Virus record (IMG/VR): IMGVR_UViG_3300009684_000109
Coordinates: 1-31,834 of that record
DNA from: a virus
Direction: 5' to 3' (one strand)
Length of the DNA stretch: 31,834 nt
Below are positions 1-7,957 of the stretch, piece after piece (position 1 is the stretch's first letter; the number at the start of each line of letters is the position of its first letter). A model generated the notes under the pieces. That model did no database searches, was not told where the DNA came from, and was given only the letters and a program-made list of their open reading frames with translations. Position numbers and translations under genes: made by a program.

Positions 1-106
1 CAAACTTATTGGCAAGAGCGGTAACAGCAAGACCACCAAGAGGCCCGGATACAGCAGTTGCAACAGCAGGAGCAAGTCCTTTAAGAAGTCCAAGTAGTTC
101 ATCCAT
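1..106 (-). CDS. Partial hydrophobic phage protein, possible holin N-terminus
   Basis: Only the first 35 codons lie in the window; the gene continues beyond the left edge. The visible peptide begins MDELLGLLKGLAPAVATAV and is rich in Gly, Ala and Leu, consistent with a membrane or amphipathic N-terminus. An AGGAG ribosome-binding site lies inside the end of the upstream gene, and the start ATG follows that gene's stop by one base, so the two are translationally coupled. Placement at the end of the fibre genes next to another membrane protein fits a lysis function such as a holin. That role is inference from position and composition only. Confidence 0.6.
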   Translation of the reverse strand, partial: MDELLGLLKGLAPAVATAVSGPLGGLAVTALANKF

Positions 107-107
107 G

Positions 108-575
108 TCATCTCCTCATAAAGTCCACGTATTCCATAGTGCCCCATGCAACTAGGGTAACGACTATGGCGGCGAGGGCAGCCAACAGCACCATCTCCAC
201 CACTTCCTCAATCTCTTTCCTGCGCTTTGCTTTTGCCTTGTCCATCGCGTTCTCCTGAGCTTTGCGGTCATGCACGATCTTGTTGCGCTCGCGCAGTATG
301 GCCTCCCAAGTGTCGGCGTTGCCTGACCAGATCAGCATCTGCTTCAACTCGTTCTCGGCGTCCTGCAACTGCTTGGCCTTCATGACGATCTCAATGGCCT
401 GCGCGGTGTCCGACTTCCCCGGCTTGGTAGCGGCCTTGGCCACCACGTCCTTCGCCTCAAAAAACTTCATCAGGTCACCGGAGATAGCCCCGATGTCCTT
501 GCCCATTTTAATGGCGGCTTGCACCCCTTTGATGGCCGCTTGGGCCGTGGCGAAAGCGGTAAAGGGATCGATCAT
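108..575 (-). CDS. Coiled-coil protein with C-terminal membrane segment (possible lysis protein)
   Basis: 155 aa. The N-terminal half is Ala/Lys-rich and predicted helical. Residues about 95-125 are strongly charged (KAKAKRRKEIEE), and residues about 126-147 form one clear hydrophobic membrane segment (MVLLAALAAIVVTLVAW), leaving a short tail ending DFMRR. One C-terminal anchor behind a charged helical domain could suit a spanin-like, holin-associated or virion membrane protein. There is no lipobox or enzymatic motif. It sits between the fibre-associated gene and the hydrophobic partial gene at the left edge, and overlaps neither. I do not recognise a named family with certainty; the lysis link comes only from location and topology. 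Confidence 0.75.
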   Translation of the reverse strand: MIDPFTAFATAQAAIKGVQAAIKMGKDIGAISGDLMKFFEAKDVVAKAATKPGKSDTAQAIEIVMKAKQLQDAENELKQMLIWSGNADTWEAILRERNKIVHDRKAQENAMDKAKAKRRKEIEEVVEMVLLAALAAIVVTLVAWGTMEYVDFMRR

Positions 576-578
576 GGC

Positions 579-857
579 TTAGACTTTCGGGTACTGCGCT
601 TTCACCGCCAAACAGTCCGCAATGTACTTGGCAACTTGCGCTTGATCGCCCTTCACAATACCGTCAAGGTAATCTGCAACGGGCGGATAGGCTGCTGCGC
701 GTAGCTCTTGGTACGTAGGCGCTGGAGGTACGTCTGCCGGTTCAGGCGTATTGCCTTCTGCAAGCCATGCTCGCACTTCTGGAGCGGTGACAAGACCGCT
801 CCAGCCGTTGCCGTCGGTAACAACTGTTTTTGTTTGGTCTGTGTATTTGTAAATCAT
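579..857 (-). CDS. Fibre-associated small protein (XkdW-like / tail fibre assembly type)
   Basis: 92 aa from the ATG that overlaps the stop of the fibre gene in an ATGA arrangement; a longer reading starting MDRMRT is possible but less likely. The N-terminus (MIYKYTDQTKTVVTDGNG) resembles small proteins encoded directly after phage tail fibres. The C-terminal motif YPPVADYLDGIVKGDQ resembles the 'YPsi.dqLDal' signature of XkdW-like and fibre-accessory proteins. It would act in fibre assembly or be a minor fibre component. Family assignment is from memory of motifs, not a search. Confidence 0.75.
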   Translation of the reverse strand: MIYKYTDQTKTVVTDGNGWSGLVTAPEVRAWLAEGNTPEPADVPPAPTYQELRAAAYPPVADYLDGIVKGDQAQVAKYIADCLAVKAQYPKV

Positions 858-2257
858 AGTTCGCATCCTGTCCAAAGAATTTGTCCAACAGAACTGCTGT
901 TGGAATAAGCATTAAGTCCTTGCCCAGCAGTAAGGCCAGATGTGGTGAACGTAATAACGCCACCAATTAAAGATGAAGAATTAAATGCAATATTAGATGC
1001 TACGCCACCACCTGAAACTGCATTTACAGTGAACTGAGATGCGGCACTTGCAGATATGCCAGTAGGCGCTGTATAAGGCGGCACTTGAAACGGAAATGAA
1101 ATTGCCGCCGTTGTTGCAGTTACAGCAAACCCTGAACCAATTACAGATGTAGTGGATGTAGTATTGAACGCTGGCAAGTACCGCTGACACAGCGCTAACT
1201 CCATGCCATACGGGCGCTGCTCAAATGTAGTTGCAACAGGGCTTATTTCAAATTGCCAATCTGATGTAAAGTATGTTTTAGATACTGCGGTGTTAACAAC
1301 AGTATCTGCCAAAATAAGCATTATTCCGTTAGTAGCATCAGACGCCCCTAATGTTGTAGTAAAACTAAATGGTGTTGTTGTTGCAGTTGGCACAACAACA
1401 GTAGTGGATGCAATAGTAGAAGTAGTCGTAAAATTATTTACTCCTGCCGTTGCTTTTTGAATATAAATATTAAAAGTTCTAGAACCGCCAGTATCTTGAT
1501 ACAGCTTTCCAGAAAACGTAACAGTTTTACTGTTCATATCAAGAACATTCCAAGACTCAATACGTTGCGCCAATTGAACTGCGCCCGTTGTCCAAGAACA
1601 TGCGTTGAGGCCCCAGCCATAAAGCGTATTGGTTCCAGTCAAAGAGCCAGAAGCAATATTGCCCGAGATGCTTGTTCCAGATGCAATACTCGCCATCATT
1701 CGGTCAGGGCCGTACTGCAAACCTGCCGTCACTGCAATGCTTCCTCTTTGATTGATCCAGCCTTGGCCGTTAATCACACGATTCCTCAACCCAGCAAGCT
1801 GACCACCGTTAACGGATGGCACACCAGTCAAGTTAGAGGATACTTTTACAAAGTCAGTACCGTTCCATGCAACAACAGCGTTTTCGCCATCCACCATAGT
1901 TATACCGGTAGTGGCTGCGCCTTTTACCGTAAGCAAGAAACCGCCCGTACCGGCATTGTTAATAACGTAGTACTTGCTGCTGCTTGGCACAATCAAGCTA
2001 CGCGCTGCGGTTTTAGCGCCGGAGATGTTCAGGATCGCATACTGCGCCGTCGTTGAGCCGATGTTAGTAGCTGAACTCGTACCTGACGTAAGAGACAGTG
2101 TTACGTTTGCCGTAGTGATCGTGACGGCAAGACCGCCTGCAATGGCAATGTCTAGATATGAAGTCAACCCGTTGTCTACAACGTCACCCCAAGTACCAGA
2201 CTCAGTGCCAGTTGTAATGATCGGTAGAGAAAGATTTGTTGTTTGGGAAACGGTCAT
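854..2257 (-). CDS. Tail fibre / receptor-binding protein
   Basis: 467 aa, Thr/Ser/Gly-rich and beta-structured. The N-terminus (TNLSLPIITTGTESGTWGD) is typical of phage fibre proteins, where it probably mediates attachment to the virion. Around residues 157-187 is the fibre motif RNRVINGQGWINQRG followed by YGPDRM. Residues 345-361 carry FEQRPYGMELALCQRYLP. These paired motifs flank a carbohydrate-binding-like domain (about 190-340) in many phage fibres. The start ATG is preceded by a GAGGTAA ribosome-binding site. The stop overlaps the downstream small fibre-associated gene by four bases. Receptor binding at the host surface is inferred from family and position; host specificity is unknown. 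Confidence 0.85.
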   Translation of the reverse strand: MTVSQTTNLSLPIITTGTESGTWGDVVDNGLTSYLDIAIAGGLAVTITTANVTLSLTSGTSSATNIGSTTAQYAILNISGAKTAARSLIVPSSSKYYVINNAGTGGFLLTVKGAATTGITMVDGENAVVAWNGTDFVKVSSNLTGVPSVNGGQLAGLRNRVINGQGWINQRGSIAVTAGLQYGPDRMMASIASGTSISGNIASGSLTGTNTLYGWGLNACSWTTGAVQLAQRIESWNVLDMNSKTVTFSGKLYQDTGGSRTFNIYIQKATAGVNNFTTTSTIASTTVVVPTATTTPFSFTTTLGASDATNGIMLILADTVVNTAVSKTYFTSDWQFEISPVATTFEQRPYGMELALCQRYLPAFNTTSTTSVIGSGFAVTATTAAISFPFQVPPYTAPTGISASAASQFTVNAVSGGGVASNIAFNSSSLIGGVITFTTSGLTAGQGLNAYSNSSSVGQILWTGCEL

Positions 2258-2332
2258 GTGTTACCTCAAGTTGTTGCTACTCGTTGCCCACGTTGGGCGC
2301 TATGCACTGCTTAGTGTACTCTAATTTCATGT

Positions 2333-4426
2333 CTACTCGTCAACTACTATCTGCCATTGTGCGCCTTGGGCGCTATCCACTTTTTCCCATTCTGGTGTTT
2401 GCGGATTGGGCACCGTAGTCCAGTCTGCGTTTTGTGCGGCATCAACGCTCCCCCAATTTGCATTTTGACCGTTGGGCAACTGTGTCCAAGCCGCGTTTTG
2501 CGCGTCGTCAATGATGTCCCAGTACGATTTTGTGACTCCTAAAACGCCGACATTTCCTGCCGCCTCTACGCCCTGCAAAATGTAGAGTTTGATTGCTGTG
2601 AGATACCCAGTAGCAGCGTCAGAGCTTACCCCTGTAAGCGCAACAGTACGATTGTTTCCTAAGTTTTCAACAGAACCTGAAGCATTTACACTACCAAGCA
2701 CAGGGTTAAAACCGGAAACTTTGCCTGTTATAAGTAGCCCAGTATTGTTAATACTTGTGGTAGAGCTAACCGTTAAAGCGCCTGCATCTGCCGCTGCAGA
2801 CACGCTTGTTAATGCACAGGTATAACTAGCTGTAACAATACCCACACTCGCAGCGGCGGTTACGCTTTTTAATTCAGGTGCAAAGTTGATAGTGCCAACA
2901 CTACCTACAACAGTTGAAGTAGTTCCGCCCCAAGCTTTTGATCCCCAAGTGTCTATACCCCAAGCACCACCAAGTGTTAGCGTTATGCTAGGTGTCAGCG
3001 TGCCTACACTGCCTGCCGCGCTTACGCTGTTTAGTACGGGGTTAAAGTTATAAATACTGCCTTTTATTACAAGGCCACCACCCCATACGCTAGAACCCCA
3101 AGGCTGTAACCCCCAAGTGCCGCCAATGGATACTGATATGCTTGGAGCCAAAGTGCCCACATTACCTGTAGCAGACACTCCTGTAAACGCTTGTGTAAAC
3201 GCAACATTTCCAACATTTCCAGAAATAAATGTATTAATACCCCAAGCACCAACGCCCCAAGCATTTGAACCCCAGTTGCTGTCAGTTATTAGTTGCAATG
3301 CCCGGCTGGACGTTACCGAACCCGCAGAACCTGTAGAAGCTACTCCTGTTAATGCGCGTGTAGAACTAGCTGTAACAGAACCCACATCAGCCGTAGCACT
3401 GACGCCTGAAAGAATAGGCGAATACGTTGGAGTGTTTACACTGCCTGTTATTACTAGCCCACTGCCCCAAGAGTTGTAGCCCCAAGAACTTGAACCCCAA
3501 GCACCACCAATGGCTACAGAAATACTCGGAGTTAAATTACCTACATTACCTGCAGCCGTTACGCCGCTAATTACTGGAATAAAACTCCAAACACTTCCTG
3601 TTATCAAAAGACCTGTGTTATTAACATTCGCAGTAGAACTGACAGTTAGTGAACCTTTATCACCTGTCGCAGACACGCTTGTTAACGCACGGGTATAACT
3701 AGCTGTAACAGTGCCTACATTCGCAGCGGCGGTTACGCCTTTTAATTCAGGTGCATAAATAACAGAACCAGTAGCTCCTGTTGCAACAATCCCACCGCCC
3801 CAAGTACTGTATCCCCAAGGATTTATACCCCACCTGCTACTAAGCGAGACAGTGTTACTAACAGCAGTTGTTCCAACGGTTCCAGATGCAGCGTTGCCTG
3901 TTATTGCAACAGTACGGCTAGGGATTACGGAGCCTACATTACCAGAAGCAGATACCCCCGTAAGTTGCGGTACGTACCCCAATACGCCAACGCTACCAAA
4001 CGCCTGCTTAGAAACCCCTCCCCAAGCGTCCAAGCCCCATGTGTTTGTCCCCCAGCTAGCACTAATTGAAACAGAGCGACTAGACGTTAATGTGCCTGCA
4101 AAACCTGCAGAAGTTACGCCTGATAGAGAAAAAGAACGGGGGGCAACAAGTGAACCTACAGCGCCAGAAGCGACTACGCCTGTTAATGTAGAAGAAACAC
4201 TATCAACCAGAGAACCAACAGCGCCAGAGGTGGCTGCACCTGTTAGCGCACGCGAATTGCTGTCGACTAGACCACCTACAAAACCTGATGACGCAACGCC
4301 CGTAAGGGCCGTAGTTCTACTTGCGCTTATCGCGCCAGAAAAACCTGCAGCAGCAGTTCCAGATAAACGGTCAAGTCCGCCCCAAGTCCCGCTGCCCCAA
4401 GTATTGGCACCCCAAGCAGTAGCCAT
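2333..4426 (-). CDS. Trp/Gly-rich repetitive structural protein (fibre-like)
   Basis: 697 aa built mostly of repeats. One unit is of the form 'LTGVxATGxVGSxTxS'; another is a Trp module of the form 'WGxxxWGxxxWGGG', which recurs at least seven times, starting with TAWGANTWGSGTWGG at the N-terminus. The C-terminal ~65 residues switch to a different repeat, 'AQNAxWxxxPNxQ' alternating with 'W..VDxAQ'. Such alternating hydrophobic/Gly repeats suggest an extended beta-solenoid or fibrous shaft. There is no enzymatic motif. It lies between the fibre gene and a pair of beta-rich paralogues in the late operon, so a virion surface role is likely, but I do not recognise the family. Confidence 0.8.
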   Translation of the reverse strand: MATAWGANTWGSGTWGGLDRLSGTAAAGFSGAISASRTTALTGVASSGFVGGLVDSNSRALTGAATSGAVGSLVDSVSSTLTGVVASGAVGSLVAPRSFSLSGVTSAGFAGTLTSSRSVSISASWGTNTWGLDAWGGVSKQAFGSVGVLGYVPQLTGVSASGNVGSVIPSRTVAITGNAASGTVGTTAVSNTVSLSSRWGINPWGYSTWGGGIVATGATGSVIYAPELKGVTAAANVGTVTASYTRALTSVSATGDKGSLTVSSTANVNNTGLLITGSVWSFIPVISGVTAAGNVGNLTPSISVAIGGAWGSSSWGYNSWGSGLVITGSVNTPTYSPILSGVSATADVGSVTASSTRALTGVASTGSAGSVTSSRALQLITDSNWGSNAWGVGAWGINTFISGNVGNVAFTQAFTGVSATGNVGTLAPSISVSIGGTWGLQPWGSSVWGGGLVIKGSIYNFNPVLNSVSAAGSVGTLTPSITLTLGGAWGIDTWGSKAWGGTTSTVVGSVGTINFAPELKSVTAAASVGIVTASYTCALTSVSAAADAGALTVSSTTSINNTGLLITGKVSGFNPVLGSVNASGSVENLGNNRTVALTGVSSDAATGYLTAIKLYILQGVEAAGNVGVLGVTKSYWDIIDDAQNAAWTQLPNGQNANWGSVDAAQNADWTTVPNPQTPEWEKVDSAQGAQWQIVVDE

Positions 4427-4455
4427 GATTTACACAGCCTTACGGCTGTCCGCGT

Positions 4456-4947
4456 TTAGGTCGTTGCCAAGCGCAGCAATGCAGACGTAGTGTTGTTGGT
4501 GGGCATCGTCAAAGTAAACGTGCCTGAAGTGATGGTCTGAGAACCAAATGTATGTACGCTTACAGCTTTATTGCCCTGTGTAGAGTTGTAAATCAACACT
4601 GAGTCAAAAGCAGTAGTTAGCGTAACACCGGAGTACACAAAGTTTGCCGAGGGTGTCCAGTATGCGGTGCCCGCAGTAGACGAAGAGTTTGTTGCCGTAG
4701 GGGCTGTTCCGTTAGTAACCGTAATGCCGCCCGCAGTATATCCTGCACCAGTTACCTCTCCCGTTGTGGTGTACACGGTGGTGCCAGCGTTCATCGTAGC
4801 GGAAGCCAAATACAAAGCCGCTTTAAACGTATCCGTAGTGGGGGCAGTCAAGCTGGTGCGCGAGACAAGAGTAACCGAACCGAATTGATGCGCACCAACA
4901 AGAAGTTCCCCCATAAACGAGGTACACATTGATTGGGTATTTGCCAT
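4456..4947 (-). CDS. Beta-rich virion structural protein, paralogue A
   Basis: 163 aa. The pattern CTSF..EL near the N-terminus, 'FKAALYLASATM', 'TTVYTT', 'AGYTAGG', 'LIYNSTQGNKAV', 'FGSQ' and a C-terminal 'TMPTNNTTSALLRL' recurs in the same order in the protein at 5145-5570. The two are tandem paralogues separated by one small gene. Composition (Thr/Ala/Ser/Val) and position in the late operon indicate a virion protein, perhaps a decoration or tail component. Its own start is ATG after an AAGGAAAT ribosome-binding site. Function is unknown; the paralogy is seen directly. Confidence 0.8.
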   Translation of the reverse strand: MANTQSMCTSFMGELLVGAHQFGSVTLVSRTSLTAPTTDTFKAALYLASATMNAGTTVYTTTGEVTGAGYTAGGITVTNGTAPTATNSSSTAGTAYWTPSANFVYSGVTLTTAFDSVLIYNSTQGNKAVSVHTFGSQTITSGTFTLTMPTNNTTSALLRLATT

Positions 4948-4956
4948 GATATTTCC

Positions 4957-5148
4957 TTAAAAAATAGCCATTTCTGCGCCCGCAAAAGTGGGCATTTTCT
5001 TGAGCGTTACATGCGCTGAACGATGTACCAACTCATCCATTAGCCAGTACTCAACCCAAGTTGTGTACTCATCTTCATTATCTATCGTACCTTCGCGCTT
5101 GTCCAGCAAGGCGTCATCCATCTCGCCTTTAGTAGTCATTACGATCAA
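4957..5148 (-). CDS. Small acidic hypothetical protein
   Basis: 63 aa if translation starts at TTG (5148), which overlaps the upstream stop as TTGA; 60 aa from the internal ATG at 5139. Sequence features are an acidic centre (DNEDEY), aromatic WVEYWLMDEL and a C-terminal HVTLKKMP. No domain is recognised. It is sandwiched between two paralogous virion proteins, with tight spacing on both sides, so it belongs to the same transcript. The TTG start is unusual for this operon and the choice between the two starts is unsettled. Confidence 0.65.
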   Translation of the reverse strand: MIVMTTKGEMDDALLDKREGTIDNEDEYTTWVEYWLMDELVHRSAHVTLKKMPTFAGAEMAIF

Positions 5149-5570
5149 TTTGAACTCCTGATAAGTGCGGTGGTTGCTGTGTTAGCTGGCATTGTAACCA
5201 GAAATGTAGTAGTTGAAGTCTTGTCGGCACCAAAGTCAATGACCGCAATCGCTCGGTTAGCTTTGCTGGCATTGTAAATCAGTGCGCAACGTGCGGTCAA
5301 AGCCCCCGTCCAGCTTGTGTTGGCCCAGTTTACATAGGCTGTATAGCCCAAAGTGCTGATTGCTACGCCCGTAAGCGTGTTGCCGCCTGTTGTATATGCT
5401 GCAGAAGAAAGTACCTGACCAGCCAAAGAAGTAGAGTACACAGTTGTATCTGCGCCAAGACTAGCGCTTCCTGTATACAAAGCCATCTTGATCGTATCCG
5501 TAGACAAATCGTGAATGGCTTGATATAGCTCCTTTTTGAAGCTGGTGCATTGCGTTTGGACAATTGCCAT
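5145..5570 (-). CDS. Beta-rich virion structural protein, paralogue B
   Basis: 141 aa, paralogous to the 163-aa product at 4456-4947. Shared landmarks in order are QCTSFKKELYQAIH, 'IKMALYTGSAS', 'DTTVYST', 'AAYTTGGN', 'ALIYNASKANRAI', 'DFGADKT' and 'TMPANTATTALIR'. Cys7 is conserved in both. It lacks the insert after the first helix that paralogue A has. It is probably a virion surface or tail component produced late. It follows the connector gene with about one base between them and is followed by the small acidic gene. Confidence 0.8.
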   Translation of the reverse strand: MAIVQTQCTSFKKELYQAIHDLSTDTIKMALYTGSASLGADTTVYSTSLAGQVLSSAAYTTGGNTLTGVAISTLGYTAYVNWANTSWTGALTARCALIYNASKANRAIAVIDFGADKTSTTTFLVTMPANTATTALIRSSN

Positions 5571-5571
5571 G

Positions 5572-6234
5572 TTATGTCACCTGCTGACGATACTGCCCGC
5601 TGCGGTAGGCATCTTGGCGTTCCATTCCGTCACCCAAACGCTTGGCAAGAGTCAGCGCTTCTTTGTATTTTGTATCGTACAACGCAACAACATCTTGCTC
5701 ACCCTTTAAGTAGGTGTAGGCTTCTACCAGTGAACCGTACAGCAGTACAGAATCAAAATTGTCGCCTAGCCATGTGTAAGTGGCTGTTGTTATTGACTCG
5801 GGGTAGTAGAAGTAGTGAAGCTCTGCATAGTATGTTGTGTCTGGTGTTGGGCCGAGGATGAACGATAGTTCAGTAGTAGTCACACCCGCGTTGGTTGTTG
5901 GGCCAAACAACGCATAGTATTTTGGAAGGCCCGTACTAGTCGGGTTGGGGTACGCTTCCCGAATAAAATTTACATCTTTATTTAACAGGTATACATAATC
6001 ACCACCACCCACAGGGTATACGGCAATTGAATACGGAGCTAAAAAATCATTTGGGCACGAAAGGTACTTGTTGCTTGCTGTCACTGTTCCAGTCACGTTT
6101 TTACGCAATGCCGGGAACTGCACTGTGTTGTAAATGCGCTGCTCTGCCTGCGTAATGAATGTGTTCATCGCAGTTGTCGGGAACGTGTTCTCCGTATAAG
6201 TGGAGATCGCTGTGACTAGCGCAGCGTAGTTCAT
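5572..6234 (-). CDS. Head-tail connector / adaptor-like protein
   Basis: 220 aa from the ATG at 6234, which overlaps the upstream stop as ATGA; a 13-residue upstream extension is rejected. The N-terminus MNYAALVTAISTYTENTF with 'FITQAEQRIYNTVQFPALR' and 'NKYLSCPNDFLA' is characteristic of adaptor proteins that bind beneath the portal (T7 gp11 / SU10-adaptor type). 'NKDVNFIREAYPNP' and 'PKYYALFGP' follow, and the C-terminus has a helical 'SLVEAYTYLKGEQDVV' segment. It would form the ring joining the head to the tail. Family call is from motif memory and location among structural genes. Confidence 0.78.
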   Translation of the reverse strand: MNYAALVTAISTYTENTFPTTAMNTFITQAEQRIYNTVQFPALRKNVTGTVTASNKYLSCPNDFLAPYSIAVYPVGGGDYVYLLNKDVNFIREAYPNPTSTGLPKYYALFGPTTNAGVTTTELSFILGPTPDTTYYAELHYFYYPESITTATYTWLGDNFDSVLLYGSLVEAYTYLKGEQDVVALYDTKYKEALTLAKRLGDGMERQDAYRSGQYRQQVT

Positions 6235-6497
6235 GCCATCGGGCCTCGGGCGGTAATACCGCGAGTAGCACAACCGTTGCCACGGGTAACAATGCCTGAA
6301 GTCTTGGTTGGCTCATTGCCTGCAGACTTGCTGAACTGGCCTAGGCTGATGTCCAAGGTATCAAGTTTACTGTTATTAGTAGGCAAACCCGGATTTGGTT
6401 CCGCACGCACGGTCTTGCCGGACATGGTGTGTGGCTTGGCGTAGAGACTGGCGGGGCCGATTTCTTTACCCATTTTTTTCATGCTCTGTGTTGCCAT
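6231..6497 (-). CDS. Small basic hypothetical phage protein
   Basis: 88 aa, rich in Lys, Gly, Thr and Pro, with low secondary-structure content. It starts MATQSMKKMGKEIGPASLY and ends with two short GITARG-like turns. An AAGGAA ribosome-binding site precedes the ATG. The stop overlaps the connector start by four bases, suggesting coupled translation and possibly coordinated amounts. It belongs to the run of very small proteins between 6231 and 9688. No domain recognised. Confidence 0.75.
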   Translation of the reverse strand: MATQSMKKMGKEIGPASLYAKPHTMSGKTVRAEPNPGLPTNNSKLDTLDISLGQFSKSAGNEPTKTSGIVTRGNGCATRGITARGPMA

Positions 6498-6506
6498 GAT
6501 TGTTCC

Positions 6507-6686
6507 TTATGTTTGATTAGCTACACGAGCAAGGTTACGCCCCAGCTTCAATTGGGATGCGTCCGAAACACCTGCGCTTTTTTTCCCGCCTTTAGTTGGG
6601 GCGCAGTTGGGGCCGCTGTTAGGAAGAACTTTAGCATCGGTCTTGCCTTTTGACACAATGCCGTCTGCTGCTTTTTTGTATGTCAT
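6507..6686 (-). CDS. Small basic hypothetical protein (59 aa)
   Basis: 59 aa starting MTYKKAADGIVSKGKTDAK and ending LARVANQT. The start ATG has a good AGGAG ribosome-binding site seven bases upstream, and the gene fits between its neighbours with gaps of about 9 bases on each side, which supports it as real despite its size. It is Lys/Gly-rich, with a single Cys in a PNCAP turn. It resembles neighbouring small basic proteins in composition. No function recognised; a minor virion protein is a reasonable guess. Confidence 0.7.
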   Translation of the reverse strand: MTYKKAADGIVSKGKTDAKVLPNSGPNCAPTKGGKKSAGVSDASQLKLGRNLARVANQT

Positions 6687-6695
6687 GAATAACTC

Positions 6696-7085
6696 CTATG
6701 AAACCGTTATGGTTACTGTACCGACACTGGTTGTCCCGACCAAATTGTTTGGCGTCAAAACAGCATCAAAACCTGAAGAGCCCCCAATTGGCCCCCAGCC
6801 CCACTGAATATCCCTAGAGCCGCCACTATTGTACCCATCTGACATCGGGCCGGATACATCGTACGTCGTATCGTTTCTAGGATTACGTACAGCTTGTGGA
6901 TCGTCTACGGGGAATGTTCCAAGCATCAATTGAGGGTGATCTGGATCCCAGCACTGCGGACACACAAGCAGGTTGAAAATCCGCTGCTTCTGTACTTCTT
7001 TCTTCAGTTCAGTCAGCTTATAGCGCTGCCCACAGCGGTCGCACATGGCGACCGCATTTTTACCTGAAGAAAATCTGTTACCCAT
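6696..7085 (-). CDS. Zinc-ribbon phage protein
   Basis: 129 aa. The N-terminal third contains CDRC (Cys15, Cys18) and CPQC (Cys42, Cys45), a two-knuckle zinc ribbon. A charged linker (LKKEVQKQRIF) lies between the knuckles. The C-terminal half is Gly/Thr/Val-rich (WGWGPIGG, then TSVGTVTITVS) and looks like a small beta domain. Proteins with this zinc ribbon plus beta tail occur among phage structural genes. The zinc ribbon is seen in the sequence; its partner (DNA, RNA or protein) is unknown. It lies between connector-like genes with minimal spacing. Confidence 0.75.
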   Translation of the reverse strand: MGNRFSSGKNAVAMCDRCGQRYKLTELKKEVQKQRIFNLLVCPQCWDPDHPQLMLGTFPVDDPQAVRNPRNDTTYDVSGPMSDGYNSGGSRDIQWGWGPIGGSSGFDAVLTPNNLVGTTSVGTVTITVS

Positions 7086-7088
7086 GAT

Positions 7089-7781
7089 TTAGTTGATGAA
7101 CATTTGACGGGGCACCAAGCGAATTGAAGCCTTTTCCCGATCTTCTTCGCTGGCCAACTGCCAAGCTTCATCGTACTGTTGTTTAAGCATGTCCGTGCGC
7201 TGCAACCCGTTTGGTACCTTGAGAGATAGGTAGTACGCCAGTCCGGCTACCATGCAAGGAATGAAACGAAACGGTACATCCATCGTATTTACACCGGAGC
7301 CAGCATCGTCAATCCGGCGCATGCGCCAGTACACAAAGGTGTACGTCTGGGAGCTATCGGGAACAGGCCAAACCGTAAATCTAGGTGCGGACTGTAAACG
7401 CTCAATCCATACTTGAATTGGTCTAGCTTGCTGCAGCTTGTTAGGGATGGTGGCGTACGTGGACACGCTGATGCGCGTGATCGTCAAATCGGCTTGTGTA
7501 GATGCGCTACCAGCCCCTGTGCGGATCACATGCTCCAGCAAGTCCACGGTGTCAGCAGGCAGGTCATAGGTGGCTTGTCCGGGAACCAAGACAATCGAGC
7601 CTTGCTCAAACGTCCACATATTGACGCCACGGTTGGCCCAGTCCGCAAATAGCAAGTTTAGAGACCGGCGGGCGGTCTTCAAGTCATAGCCGGTGCGCAT
7701 CTCGGAACCTGTGCGCTCAAACGCTTCCTCCACCAATTCGGTGAGGTCTAGGTTAAACGCAGTGGTTCCAGAGACCGCCAT
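7089..7781 (-). CDS. Connector-like virion protein
   Basis: 230 aa. It begins MAVSGTTAFNLDLTELVEEAF, then GYDLKTARRSLNLLFADWANRG, 'GQATYDLPADTVDLLEHV' and a C-terminal 'DMLKQQYDEAWQLASEEDRE'. This layout (helical start, central beta segment, helical end) resembles head-completion and adaptor proteins encoded between portal and tail genes. It is related in architecture, though not obviously in sequence, to the adaptor at 5572-6234. Probably part of the neck. The exact neck protein cannot be fixed from sequence. Confidence 0.75.
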   Translation of the reverse strand: MAVSGTTAFNLDLTELVEEAFERTGSEMRTGYDLKTARRSLNLLFADWANRGVNMWTFEQGSIVLVPGQATYDLPADTVDLLEHVIRTGAGSASTQADLTITRISVSTYATIPNKLQQARPIQVWIERLQSAPRFTVWPVPDSSQTYTFVYWRMRRIDDAGSGVNTMDVPFRFIPCMVAGLAYYLSLKVPNGLQRTDMLKQQYDEAWQLASEEDREKASIRLVPRQMFIN

Positions 7782-7783
7782 GA

Positions 7784-7957
7784 TTACTTCATACCTTTAA
7801 GGGTTTCAGCTAGGCGGGCACGTTGACCCATCTTGCCGGATTTCTTGGCCGCAGCAGCGAGCTTTTTGGCCGGGATGGGTTGACCTTCCTTTGCACCAAG
7901 CGCCGAACGTAGTGCTCCGGGTTTTTTTATCGCTTTTTGAATCCACTTTTCAGCCAT
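7784..7957 (-). CDS. Small basic phage protein (57 aa)
   Basis: 57 aa starting MAEKWIQKAIKKPGALRSA and ending LAETLKGMK. It is strongly basic and helical, with a central PAKKLAAAAKKSGKMGQRA stretch reminiscent of histone-like or nucleoid-binding tails. The start overlaps the upstream stop as TGATG, and the stop is three bases from the next gene. Small proteins beginning 'KWIQKAIKKPGAL' recur in phage structural modules, to my recollection, with no assigned role. DNA binding within the capsid is inference from charge. Confidence 0.75.
   Translation of the reverse strand: MAEKWIQKAIKKPGALRSALGAKEGQPIPAKKLAAAAKKSGKMGQRARLAETLKGMK

Noticed and set aside
1457-2056. 199-aa plus-strand ORF opposite the tail fibre
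   Set aside because: Antisense to a clear fibre gene, no leader signals.
3852-4490. 212-aa plus-strand ORF opposite the repeat protein
   Set aside because: Pro/Thr/Val-rich repeats mirror the Gly/Trp repeats on the coding strand.
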